Origin: a bacterium
GTDB taxonomy: Bacteria; Acidobacteriota; Thermoanaerobaculia; Multivoradales; J023
DNA length: 43,209 bases
Direction of reading: 5' to 3'
Assembly (NCBI GenBank): GCA_024226315.1
Contig: JAAELT010000312.1
Location: 1 to 43,209 of the forward strand
The notes below the pieces were generated by a model. The model was not told the origin of the DNA. It saw only the letters and a list, made by a program, of their open reading frames with translations, and ran no database searches. The first letter of the stretch is position 1; each line of letters begins with the position of its first letter. This document shows, piece after piece, positions 7,397-14,758 of this stretch. The translations under genes were made by a program, and so were the position numbers.

Positions 7397-8992
7397 ATGA
7401 CCTCGACCCGGACGACCTTCACGGTCTTGATCAGCATAGTCTCGCTACAAGTCGCCGCGGCCGGTGCGGCACTCGCCGGCTCTCCGGCCGCCAATCCCGA
7501 CTATCAAGGCTTCTTTCCGAGTCAGCTGGCCGGCGAGCGGGTGCGTTCGAGCTCGATCGCGCTCGCTGACGTCGACGGCAACGGCGACGCGGATATCGTA
7601 GTCGGCGGCTCTGACGGCATCGTCCACGTCTACGACGGCGACGGAACGGAGCTGTGGACCTACGACACCGGCAGCATGTCGATCGAGAGCAAACCGGCGG
7701 TCGCCGACATCGACGACGACGGCTCGATGGAGGTGGTGGTCACGGCCGGCAGCAACTTCACGCCGGATTCGGACGGCGGTCTCTACGTGCTCGACCACCA
7801 GGGCAACTTGCAGTGCGAGTTCCTACCCCTGGACAGCGGCGACGCCGACCTGTTCCTCGAGGGCATCCTGTCCTCTCCCGCGGTGGCCGATCTCGACGGT
7901 GACGACGGCGGCAAGCTCGAGATCGCCTTCGGCGCCTGGGACCGCTTCGTGCGGGTGATCCATCACGACTGCACCCTGCTGTGGGAGAACTTCGTGATCG
8001 ACACCGTATGGTCGTCACCAGCGATCGGCGACATCGACCGCGACGGCCAGCTCGACGTGGTGATCGGCGTCGACTCCGACGACGACCCGGGCCCCAACGG
8101 CGAGGAGGAAGGCGGCATCCTGCACGTCTATGACGGCGCCGACGGCTCGGAGCTGGCCGGATTCCCGATCCAGATCGACGAGGTCCTCTGGTCTTCGCCC
8201 GGGCTTGCGGACCTCACCGGTGACGGCTGGCTCGAGATCGTGGTCGGCACCGGCAGGTGTTGGGCTTCCGCTGCCTGCGCGCCGAGCGGCACGCCCAACC
8301 CGAACGTCGGCGAGTATCTGAACGCCTGGGACCACACCGGGCAATATCTGCCGGGCTGGCCGGTGGCCGTCCCCGACACCTACGCTTTCGCCTCTCCCGC
8401 CCTTGCCGATATCGATAATGACGGCCTGCCCGAAGTGATCATCAATACCATCAATCCCGACGACATCAACGACGGTCAGGTCTACGCGTTGAACGCCGAC
8501 GGCAGCTCGGTTCCCGGTTGGCCGACACGGCCCACCCTGCCGGCGTCGCCGACCACCTTCATCAACTTCTCCACTTCGGCGTCGCCGGTGATCGCCGACG
8601 TCACCGGCGACGGCGACCTCGAGGTGATCCTGCCGTCGAACTGGGACCTGGTGGTGTTCGACAAAGACGGCAACCAGCTGTCACGCGACACCTTCCCGAC
8701 CCAGGCGGGTGACTTCGAGCTGCGCACCAACCAGCCGGTGAGCGCCTCCGCGGCGGTAGGCGACATCGACGGCGACGGCGATCTGGAGGTCGTGGTGGGC
8801 GGCGTCTGGGAGACCCCGCCGGACAACACTGGCGCCATCTACAGCTGGGACTTTCCGGCCGCCGACTCGTCGCGCCAGCCGTGGCCGATGTTTCGCCGCG
8901 GCAGCGACAACCGGGCGGTTGTCGAGCCCGGCATCTTCACCGATGGTTTCGAGACCGGCGATTTCGCCGCCTGGTCCTCTCAGGTGCCCTGA
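7397..8992 (+). CDS. Secreted FG-GAP/VCBS-type beta-propeller protein, paralogue 1
   Basis: A 531-residue exported protein: signal peptide (TFTVLISIVSLQVAAAGAALA), then about eight repeats of the form A-D-[VIL]-[DT]-x-[DN]-G-...-[LM]-x-[IV]-V-V. Each repeat holds a D-x-D-x-D-G-type calcium loop, as in FG-GAP/VCBS propellers. The last 19 residues, IFTDGFETGDFAAWSSQVP, form a distinct tail shared with the second copy at 11673-13265. The repeats predict a calcium-bound extracellular propeller for adhesion or glycan binding. ATG 7397 follows a good Shine-Dalgarno (CAGGAGG at 7386-7392). The paralogue is collinear and almost identical over long blocks, so this is a recent duplication or a gene-conversion pair. 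Confidence 0.9.
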   Translation: MTSTRTTFTVLISIVSLQVAAAGAALAGSPAANPDYQGFFPSQLAGERVRSSSIALADVDGNGDADIVVGGSDGIVHVYDGDGTELWTYDTGSMSIESKPAVADIDDDGSMEVVVTAGSNFTPDSDGGLYVLDHQGNLQCEFLPLDSGDADLFLEGILSSPAVADLDGDDGGKLEIAFGAWDRFVRVIHHDCTLLWENFVIDTVWSSPAIGDIDRDGQLDVVIGVDSDDDPGPNGEEEGGILHVYDGADGSELAGFPIQIDEVLWSSPGLADLTGDGWLEIVVGTGRCWASAACAPSGTPNPNVGEYLNAWDHTGQYLPGWPVAVPDTYAFASPALADIDNDGLPEVIINTINPDDINDGQVYALNADGSSVPGWPTRPTLPASPTTFINFSTSASPVIADVTGDGDLEVILPSNWDLVVFDKDGNQLSRDTFPTQAGDFELRTNQPVSASAAVGDIDGDGDLEVVVGGVWETPPDNTGAIYSWDFPAADSSRQPWPMFRRGSDNRAVVEPGIFTDGFETGDFAAWSSQVP

Positions 8993-9032
8993 GATCACCC
9001 CTCCGTCGAGCCGAACCGGGACGGAACCGACC

Positions 9033-9350
9033 ATGACCGAGCCGCCCACAGGCGAGATCCGAGACGACGGCGCCAGCTCTTTCGCTCGCGACCTCGGCCG
9101 CCGGCAGGCCGAGGCCTTCGATCTCGAGCTCCGGCAAACAGAAGCGCGCGAACGCGAAGAGCGCCTCACGGAGGCGGCCTGGCGGCCGCGACCGAGCGAC
9201 GAGACGCGGCACGACGAGGTCGACTCGGTGCGGGTCGTACACCTGGAGACGCGGATCAGCGAGCTGGCGATCTACGTGCGGGCGATCGAAGACTCTCTAC
9301 CCTGGCGGCTCATCCAGAGTGTGCGTCGCCTGTTTGGCCGGGCCTGGTGA
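9033..9350 (+). CDS. Small coiled-coil protein with a W-R-x-x-Q-x-x-R-R-L-x-G-R-x-W tail
   Basis: A 105-residue, highly charged protein (Glu/Arg-rich residues 25-85, probably coiled coil) ending in SLPWRLIQSVRRLFGRAW. The same type of basic, Trp-capped tail ends the methyltransferase at 26394-27518. Tails of this kind are common after coiled coils in glycan-assembly proteins, where they may act as membrane or complex anchors; this is from general knowledge and the role is not established. Its stop codon overlaps the GTG start of the next gene (GTGA at 9347-9350), so translation is probably coupled. No known family is recognised. Confidence 0.7.
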   Translation: MTEPPTGEIRDDGASSFARDLGRRQAEAFDLELRQTEAREREERLTEAAWRPRPSDETRHDEVDSVRVVHLETRISELAIYVRAIEDSLPWRLIQSVRRLFGRAW

Positions 9351-9682
9351 TAACGGACACGCTGATGAGCTTCGCGAACCGGGAAGAGTACGTCGCCTTC
9401 CTCGAGGCAAAGGTGGAGGCCCTGGAAGAGGCGCTGCGCCGGCGCTCCGAGGTCCTGCGCAAGGTCCAGCGGGAAGTCTGCCAGGACGACCTGCTGCAGA
9501 TCTCCAGAATCGAAGCAGGCCTGCCGCTGCTGCCGCGCCAGGCCTACGACGTGTCGCTGTGGCCCGAGACCACCGAGCTGACCACCGCCGACGTCGAGCA
9601 GACGATGACGGACCTTTGGCGGTCGCTGGCACCGCGCGAGCAGTCTTCCGCCGAAGACGGGTCCGGCGAGGACGACTCGTGA
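9347..9682 (+). CDS. Small coiled-coil protein upstream of a glycosyltransferase
   Basis: A 111-residue protein. Residues 10-45 (FLEAKVEALEEALRRRSEVL) are strongly heptad-like, followed by a variable acidic C-terminus. The chosen GTG start overlaps the previous stop (GTGA). An alternative ATG at 9365 would remove six residues. Its own stop again overlaps the GTG start of the glycosyltransferase (GTGA at 9679-9682). The three genes 9033-11526 therefore look like a translationally coupled unit, and the two small proteins may be scaffold partners of the transferase. No family is recognised. Confidence 0.65.
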   Translation: MITDTLMSFANREEYVAFLEAKVEALEEALRRRSEVLRKVQREVCQDDLLQISRIEAGLPLLPRQAYDVSLWPETTELTTADVEQTMTDLWRSLAPREQSSAEDGSGEDDS

Positions 9683-11526
9683 CGGCCCGCAAGGCGACGC
9701 TGATCGTGCTGGCGTGGAACCGCTGGCACCTGACGCGGCGCTGTCTGGAGAGTCTCCGCGAGACCGACCTCGACGGCGCCGAGGTGATGGTGGTCGACAA
9801 CGGCTCGACCGACGAAACCCCCGAACGACTCGCCGAGCTCGACTGGGTTCGGGTGCTCACCCTCGAGGAGAACACCGGCTTCGTGCGCGGCAACAACGCC
9901 GGCATCGAGGCCGCGGACCCGGCCTCTGACGTCGTGCTGCTCAACAATGACCTGGTGATCGGCCAGCGCGACTGGCTCGACCGGATGCGGCGCTGCGCCC
10001 ACTCCCGTCCGGAAGTCGGGGTGGTGGGGTGCCGCTTGGTCGCGCCCGACGGCCGTCTGTTGCACGCCGGCACCTACATTCCCACCGATACCATGTGGGG
10101 CCAGCAGATCGGCGGACGCGAGAAAGACATCGGCCAATACACGCGCGACCGCGAGGTCGAAGGCGTGGTGTTCGCTTGCGCCTACCTGAAGCGCGAGGTG
10201 CTGGAGGCGGTCGGCGGCCTGTCGCTCGACTACGAGTCGTATTTCGAGGATACCGACTACTGCCTGCACGCCGCCGAGGCCGGCTTCCCTACCGTGGTGT
10301 GCGGCGGCGTCACTCTGGTCCACGACGAGCACGGCTCCACGCGCGGCGACGCGGCCGGCTTGATGCGCATCTTCCAGGGCAGCCGCAAGACCTTCGCCCG
10401 CAAGTGGCGGCGCCAGCTCGAGGCCCGCTACGACCGCGACGTGCTGTGGCAGTCGATCATGAACTTCTCCACCGGCTACGCGCTGTCGTGCCAGGAGATG
10501 CTACACGCGCTCGAGGCGCGGGGCACCCGCGCCGTCTACCGCTACGTCTACGGACCCAAGACGGTCTTCCCCAGAGAAGAGCCGGAAGGTGCAGGCGACT
10601 ATCGCCTCAACGTCTACGGCTCACGGCCGGTGCCGCGCAAGCCCGCCGTCGCCGTGGTCTACGGCCAGGGCGACGTCTTCTACCGCAACCGAGGCAAGTA
10701 CAAGATCGGTTACACCATGCTCGAGGTCGACGGCTTTCCGGTCGAGTGGGTGCGGCAGGCCAACCGCATGGACGAGGTCTGGGTGCCGAGCAGTTTCAAC
10801 CGCGAGGGCCTCCTCTCCTCCGGCGTCGAGCGCCCCGTTCACACCATCCCGCTGGGAGTGAATCTGGATTACTTCCACCCGGGCATTGCCGGTTACCCAA
10901 ATCCCGTGGACGAATTCGTCTTCCTCTCGGTGTTCGAGTGGGGCGAGCGCAAGGAGCCCTGGTTGTTGCTGCGGGCGTTCAACGACGAGTTCTCGGCCGA
11001 CGAGCCCGTGCGGCTGGTGTGCAAGGCGGTCAACCGCGACCGCAAGGTCAGCCTCAAGCGTGAGATCGAGAGGCTGAGGCTGCGCTCCGCGGGCGGCCGA
11101 ATCTCCTACCTCTTCAACCACGATTTCCCGCGTTATCAGCTCGGCTCTCTCTACCGCTCCGCGGACTGCTTCGTCTCCGCCAGCCGGGGCGAGGGATGGA
11201 ACATGCCGCTGATGGAGGCCATGGCCTGCGGCCTGCCGGCGATCGCCACCGACTGGGGTGCCCACAAGGCCTTCGTCCACGAGGGCATCGCCTACCCGCT
11301 CGCGATCAAGGGTACTGTACCGGCGATCGCCAAATGCCCCTACTACACCGGCTATTCCTGGGCCGACCCCGACCCGGAGCACCTGCGCCATCTGCTACGC
11401 AGCGTCTACGAGGACCGCGGGGAGGCTCGACGACGAGGCTCGGCCGCGGCCCGTGAGATGGCCGAGAAGTGGACCTGGGACGCCACCGCCGCGAAGATCG
11501 TCGAGCGGCTCGCGGCGATCGGTTGA
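9679..11526 (+). CDS. Bifunctional glycosyltransferase, GT2 + GT4
   Basis: A 615-residue fusion. Residues 1-250 are a GT2 (GT-A) domain with VVDNGSTDETP, the metal-binding-like NNDLV and the EDTDYCLHAAEAG acceptor-side motif, as in rhamnosyltransferase-like enzymes. Residues from about 330 are a GT4 (GT-B) domain with IPLGVN, FLSVFEWGERK and EGWNMPLMEAMACG, whose two Glu form the family E-x7-E motif. Two sugar transfers by one cytoplasmic protein are likely, building a surface polysaccharide or protein-linked glycan. The GTG start at 9679 overlaps the preceding TGA. The longer frame open from 9319 covers the two small upstream genes and is a shadow. Between the two FG-GAP paralogues, it may glycosylate these or other exported proteins (inference). 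Confidence 0.9.
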   Translation: MTARKATLIVLAWNRWHLTRRCLESLRETDLDGAEVMVVDNGSTDETPERLAELDWVRVLTLEENTGFVRGNNAGIEAADPASDVVLLNNDLVIGQRDWLDRMRRCAHSRPEVGVVGCRLVAPDGRLLHAGTYIPTDTMWGQQIGGREKDIGQYTRDREVEGVVFACAYLKREVLEAVGGLSLDYESYFEDTDYCLHAAEAGFPTVVCGGVTLVHDEHGSTRGDAAGLMRIFQGSRKTFARKWRRQLEARYDRDVLWQSIMNFSTGYALSCQEMLHALEARGTRAVYRYVYGPKTVFPREEPEGAGDYRLNVYGSRPVPRKPAVAVVYGQGDVFYRNRGKYKIGYTMLEVDGFPVEWVRQANRMDEVWVPSSFNREGLLSSGVERPVHTIPLGVNLDYFHPGIAGYPNPVDEFVFLSVFEWGERKEPWLLLRAFNDEFSADEPVRLVCKAVNRDRKVSLKREIERLRLRSAGGRISYLFNHDFPRYQLGSLYRSADCFVSASRGEGWNMPLMEAMACGLPAIATDWGAHKAFVHEGIAYPLAIKGTVPAIAKCPYYTGYSWADPDPEHLRHLLRSVYEDRGEARRRGSAAAREMAEKWTWDATAAKIVERLAAIG

Positions 11527-11540
11527 CATTTTTTGTCGGC

Positions 11541-11610
11541 GGGCCAGAGCTCCTGGTGCCACTGAGTGGCCAAGGCGGGCGAATTTCGCCCTCCTGACGG
11601 CCTCTGGCCC
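11541..11610. repeat. Nested inverted repeats upstream of the sigma-54 promoter
   Basis: GGGCCAGAG (11541-11549) is perfectly complementary to CTCTGGCCC (11602-11610). Inside this outer pair are two local hairpins: GCCAC-TGA-GTGGC (11558-11570) and GGGCGA-ATT-TCGCCC (11577-11591). The three together could fold as a three-way junction in RNA, or act as dyad sites in DNA for the activator required by the adjacent sigma-54 promoter. Because the predicted start site lies downstream of the structure, an activator-binding or cruciform role is more likely than a 5' UTR, unless a promoter lies further up (a TTGACA is at 11523-11528). Confidence 0.6.
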
Positions 11611-11626
11611 TGGCATCGAACTTGCT
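11611..11626 (+). promoter_or_regulatory. Sigma-54 (RpoN) -24/-12 promoter for FG-GAP paralogue 2
   Basis: TGGCATCGAACTTGCT matches the sigma-54 consensus TGGCAC-N5-TTGCW at all key positions except one. The invariant GG (11612-11613) and GC (11624-11625) have the required 10-base spacing. Transcription would start near 11637, giving a leader of about 36 bases before the GTG start at 11673. No similar site was seen before paralogue 1. Confidence 0.65.
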
Positions 11627-11672
11627 CCTATAGACGGCTGGCTATGGGGCGAATTCAAGTATGGAGACTGCC

Positions 11673-13265
11673 GTGACTTCCTTCAGATGGTTCTTGGTGA
11701 TTCTTTTTGGAGCCTGGATCAGCGGGCTGCTGTCGGTGGCCGCTGCCTCTGCCGGAACGCCCGACGCCAACCCCGAGTACCAGTCCTTCTTCCCCACTCA
11801 GCTCGCGGGAGAGCGGATACGAGCGAGCTCTGTGACCCTGGCCGACGTCGATGGAAACGGCGTCGACGACATCGTCGTCAGCGGCACCGACGGCGTGGTG
11901 CACGCCTACACCGGAGACGGGCTGGAGATGTGGGCGTACGACACCGGTGGCATGGCGATCGAGAGCAAGGCGGCGGTCGCCGACGTCGACGGCGACGGCT
12001 CGAAAGAGATCGTGGTCACAGCCGGCAGCACCTCGACCCTCAACAGCCATGGCGGTCTCTACGTCCTCGACCACAATGGCAACCTCCAGTGTGAATTCCA
12101 GACGCTCGACGACGGCGACGCAGACACGTTTCGCGAGGGCATCCGTTCGTCCCCGGCGGTGGCCGATCTGGACGGCAACGACGGTGGCAAGCTCGAAATC
12201 GCTTTCGGTGCCTGGGACCGCTTCGTGCGGGTGATCCAGCACGATTGCTCCCTGCTCTGGGAGAAGTACGTGATCGACACCGTGTGGTCTTCAGCGGCGA
12301 TCGGCGACATCGACCTCGACGGCCGTCTCGACGTCGTCATCGGCGTCGACTCCGACGACGATCCCGGCCCTAACGGCGAGCAGGAGGGAGGCATCCTGCA
12401 CGTCTATACCGGCGCCACCGGCGAGGAAGTGGCGGGTTTCCCGATTCAGATCGACGAGGTCATCTGGTCCTCCCCCGGGCTCGCCGACCTCGACGGCGAC
12501 GGCTGGCTCGACATCGTGGTCGGCACCGGCAAGTGCTGGTCCGACCCGGTGTGCACGCCGAGCGGAACAGTGAACGAAGGCGTCGGCGAGTACCTGAACG
12601 CCTGGGATCACACCGGGCAGTATCTACCGGGATGGCCAGTGGCGGTGCCCGACACCTATGCGTTCGCTTCGCCGGCCCTTGCCGACATCGACAACGACGG
12701 CCTACCCGAGGTGATCATCAACACGATCAATCCCGACGACATCAACGACGGCCAGATCTACGCCCTCAACGCCGACGGCAGCTCGGTGCCGGGATGGCCC
12801 ACGCGGCCGGTGCTGCCGGCCACGCCGACCACCTTCATCCGCTTCTCGACCTCGGCCTCGCCGATCGCCGCCGACGTCACCGGCGACGGCAATCTGGAGG
12901 TGATCCTGCCGTCGAACTGGGATCTCGTGGTCTTCGACAAAGACGGCAACCAACTCTCGCGCGATACGTTCCCGGCCGCTCCCGGCGCCTACCAGCTGCG
13001 CACCAACCAGCCGGTCAGTGCGGCGGCGGCAGTCGGCGACATCGACGGCGATGGCGACGTCGAGATCGTGGTCGGCGGCGTCTGGGAGACCCCACCTAAT
13101 ACAACCGGCGCGATCTACAGCTGGGACTTCCCCGCCCCTTCCTCGGCGCGCCGCGATTGGCCGATGTTCCGCCGCTCGAGCGACAATCGGGCCGCGGTTG
13201 CTGCCGGGCTCTTTGCTGACGGCTTCGAGAGCGGCGACCTCACTGGCTGGTCCGCCGCCGACTAG
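11673..13265 (+). CDS. Secreted FG-GAP/VCBS-type beta-propeller protein, paralogue 2
   Basis: A 530-residue near-copy of the protein at 7397-8992: signal peptide (WFLVILFGAWISGLLSVAAASA), about eight D-x-D-x-D-G calcium-loop repeats, and the tail LFADGFESGDLTGWSAAD. Long blocks around GQYLPGWPVAVPDTYAF are identical to paralogue 1. GTG 11673 is preferred to ATG 11661. It has GGAG six bases upstream, it makes the N-terminus begin M-T-S as in paralogue 1, and the ATG lacks a Shine-Dalgarno. Transcription from the sigma-54 site would make it independently regulated. The stop codon shares bases with the stop of the convergent sulfatase-like gene (CTAG at 13262-13265). Function unknown; probably an extracellular calcium-binding adhesin or scaffold. 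Confidence 0.88.
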   Translation: MTSFRWFLVILFGAWISGLLSVAAASAGTPDANPEYQSFFPTQLAGERIRASSVTLADVDGNGVDDIVVSGTDGVVHAYTGDGLEMWAYDTGGMAIESKAAVADVDGDGSKEIVVTAGSTSTLNSHGGLYVLDHNGNLQCEFQTLDDGDADTFREGIRSSPAVADLDGNDGGKLEIAFGAWDRFVRVIQHDCSLLWEKYVIDTVWSSAAIGDIDLDGRLDVVIGVDSDDDPGPNGEQEGGILHVYTGATGEEVAGFPIQIDEVIWSSPGLADLDGDGWLDIVVGTGKCWSDPVCTPSGTVNEGVGEYLNAWDHTGQYLPGWPVAVPDTYAFASPALADIDNDGLPEVIINTINPDDINDGQIYALNADGSSVPGWPTRPVLPATPTTFIRFSTSASPIAADVTGDGNLEVILPSNWDLVVFDKDGNQLSRDTFPAAPGAYQLRTNQPVSAAAAVGDIDGDGDVEIVVGGVWETPPNTTGAIYSWDFPAPSSARRDWPMFRRSSDNRAAVAAGLFADGFESGDLTGWSAAD

Positions 13266-14755
13266 TCGACGTAACCCAAGGCCCTCAGGCGTTCCAGCGT
13301 TTCCTCGTCGGGCGTCGCGGGCTGGCGCTCCGGCACGTTACGCGCCTCGAGCAAGCTGGCGCGCAGACTCTGGAGCCGGCGGCGAACCGCCCTCTCACGG
13401 CCGGCGACATCGACCTCTTCCTGCGGATCGCCCGCCACGTCGAACAACCGGTCCGGCGCCGTCGCCCAGTTGGCCCGCGCCCAGTAGTAGCGCAGGCGGC
13501 CCGCGATGTTCCGCGGGCTGCCTCCCTGGGGGTCGCCCACGCGACTGATCTCGAACAAGCGGTTGGGATAGAGCTTCCAGCGCCCGGTGCGCAAAGAAGT
13601 GTGGTCGGCCTCCGGCCCCGTGTCCTGCTGGCTGATCGCCGGCAGGTGGCGGGCTCCGTCCGGATCTTCCATCCGGGACTCCAGACCGACGCCCTCGAAC
13701 TCGGCACGAGGTCCCAGATGGAGCAATTCCAGGATGGTCGGCGAGATATCGATGCTGCGTACCTGGGCGCCCACCCGGGCGCCGGCATGGCGGGAGCCAG
13801 GGAGCTTGATGATCAAGGGCACCTTCAGGAGCTCGTCGTAGAGCGTGTGGGAGTGCCAGCCGACGGTACCGTGCTCGCCCAGCTCCTCGCCATGGTCCGA
13901 AGTCAGCACGAGGATCGAGTCGTCGTAGAGACCGCGCTCACGAAGGATGTCGAGAAGGCGACCGACGGCGGCATCCATCGAGAAGATCTCGGCGTCATAG
14001 GCGGCGGCGATGTAGGCCAGGTCGTCCTCGTCTATCCGGCGCTCACCGGCGTTGATCTCGAGCAGGAGCTCCTTCGAGATCCGGGATCCCAGATCTCCCC
14101 GGTAGTCGCCGGCGAAACGTGCCAGCAAATCGCCGCGCGGGGTGTAGGGATGGTGGACCTCGTAGGTGTGCACGAAGAGAAAGAACGGCTCGCCACCCTC
14201 CGCCAACCACTCCGCGGCCCGTTTCACGGTCTGCCCGGTGTCCGCGGTCGCGCCCAGGACCTCATACAGATCGAAACCCTGATCGAGACCGAACTCGGGA
14301 GCCATCTGACCGCCGCCGGTGAAGGCAGCGGTGCGGTAGCCGTTCTCGCGCAGCACCTCGGCCAGAGTCAGCACCGAGGGCGGCAACGCCTCCCGTCGCA
14401 TGAAATAGGCACCGTGGTGCGCGGGCCACAGGGACGAGAACATCGAGGCATGGGAAGGCAAAGTGGACGGAGCCTGGGCGATGGCGAGCTCGAACAGCAC
14501 CGACTCGGCTGCCAGCCGGTCGATCCGAGGGCTGGTTTCGCGCGCGTAGCCGTAGCAGCCCAGGTGGTCGGCGCGCAGGGTGTCGATCGAGATCAGGATC
14601 ACGTTGCGCGGCTCGAAGGGAGCCGACGGCAGTCTTGGCGCTGGCGCGAGATCCGGCTCCAGCGGAACCTCGGCACGACACGCCATCAGCGCGATCGCGA
14701 GCCCCAGAAGGCCACAAGAAAGGGCGTCTGGCACCCTCCAGTTCCAGCTCACCAT
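13262..14755 (-). CDS. Sulfatase-like lipoprotein with Thr at the nucleophile position (A)
   Basis: A 497-residue alkaline-phosphatase-superfamily lipoprotein: lipobox IALMAC (C26), metal site VILISIDTLRADH (D58), SDHGEELGEHG, and a C-terminal LERLRALGYVD. In the segment aligned with the sulfatase CxPSR signature it has STLPSHAS, so the nucleophile position is Thr98 and formylglycine cannot form. Thr nucleophiles occur in the LtaS/EptA and NPP branches, so phosphodiester hydrolysis or phospho-group transfer is as likely as sulfatase action. It is anchored outside the cytoplasm. It starts 3 bases after the stop of the second sulfatase-like gene, in one operon. Confidence 0.88.
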   Translation of the reverse strand: MVSWNWRVPDALSCGLLGLAIALMACRAEVPLEPDLAPAPRLPSAPFEPRNVILISIDTLRADHLGCYGYARETSPRIDRLAAESVLFELAIAQAPSTLPSHASMFSSLWPAHHGAYFMRREALPPSVLTLAEVLRENGYRTAAFTGGGQMAPEFGLDQGFDLYEVLGATADTGQTVKRAAEWLAEGGEPFFLFVHTYEVHHPYTPRGDLLARFAGDYRGDLGSRISKELLLEINAGERRIDEDDLAYIAAAYDAEIFSMDAAVGRLLDILRERGLYDDSILVLTSDHGEELGEHGTVGWHSHTLYDELLKVPLIIKLPGSRHAGARVGAQVRSIDISPTILELLHLGPRAEFEGVGLESRMEDPDGARHLPAISQQDTGPEADHTSLRTGRWKLYPNRLFEISRVGDPQGGSPRNIAGRLRYYWARANWATAPDRLFDVAGDPQEEVDVAGRERAVRRRLQSLRASLLEARNVPERQPATPDEETLERLRALGYVD

Positions 14756-14758
14756 CCT

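Noticed and set aside
11523..11551. Sigma-70 promoter starting at TTGACA (11523-11528)
   Set aside because: No -10-like hexamer follows at 16-18 bases; the sigma-54 site downstream is much better.
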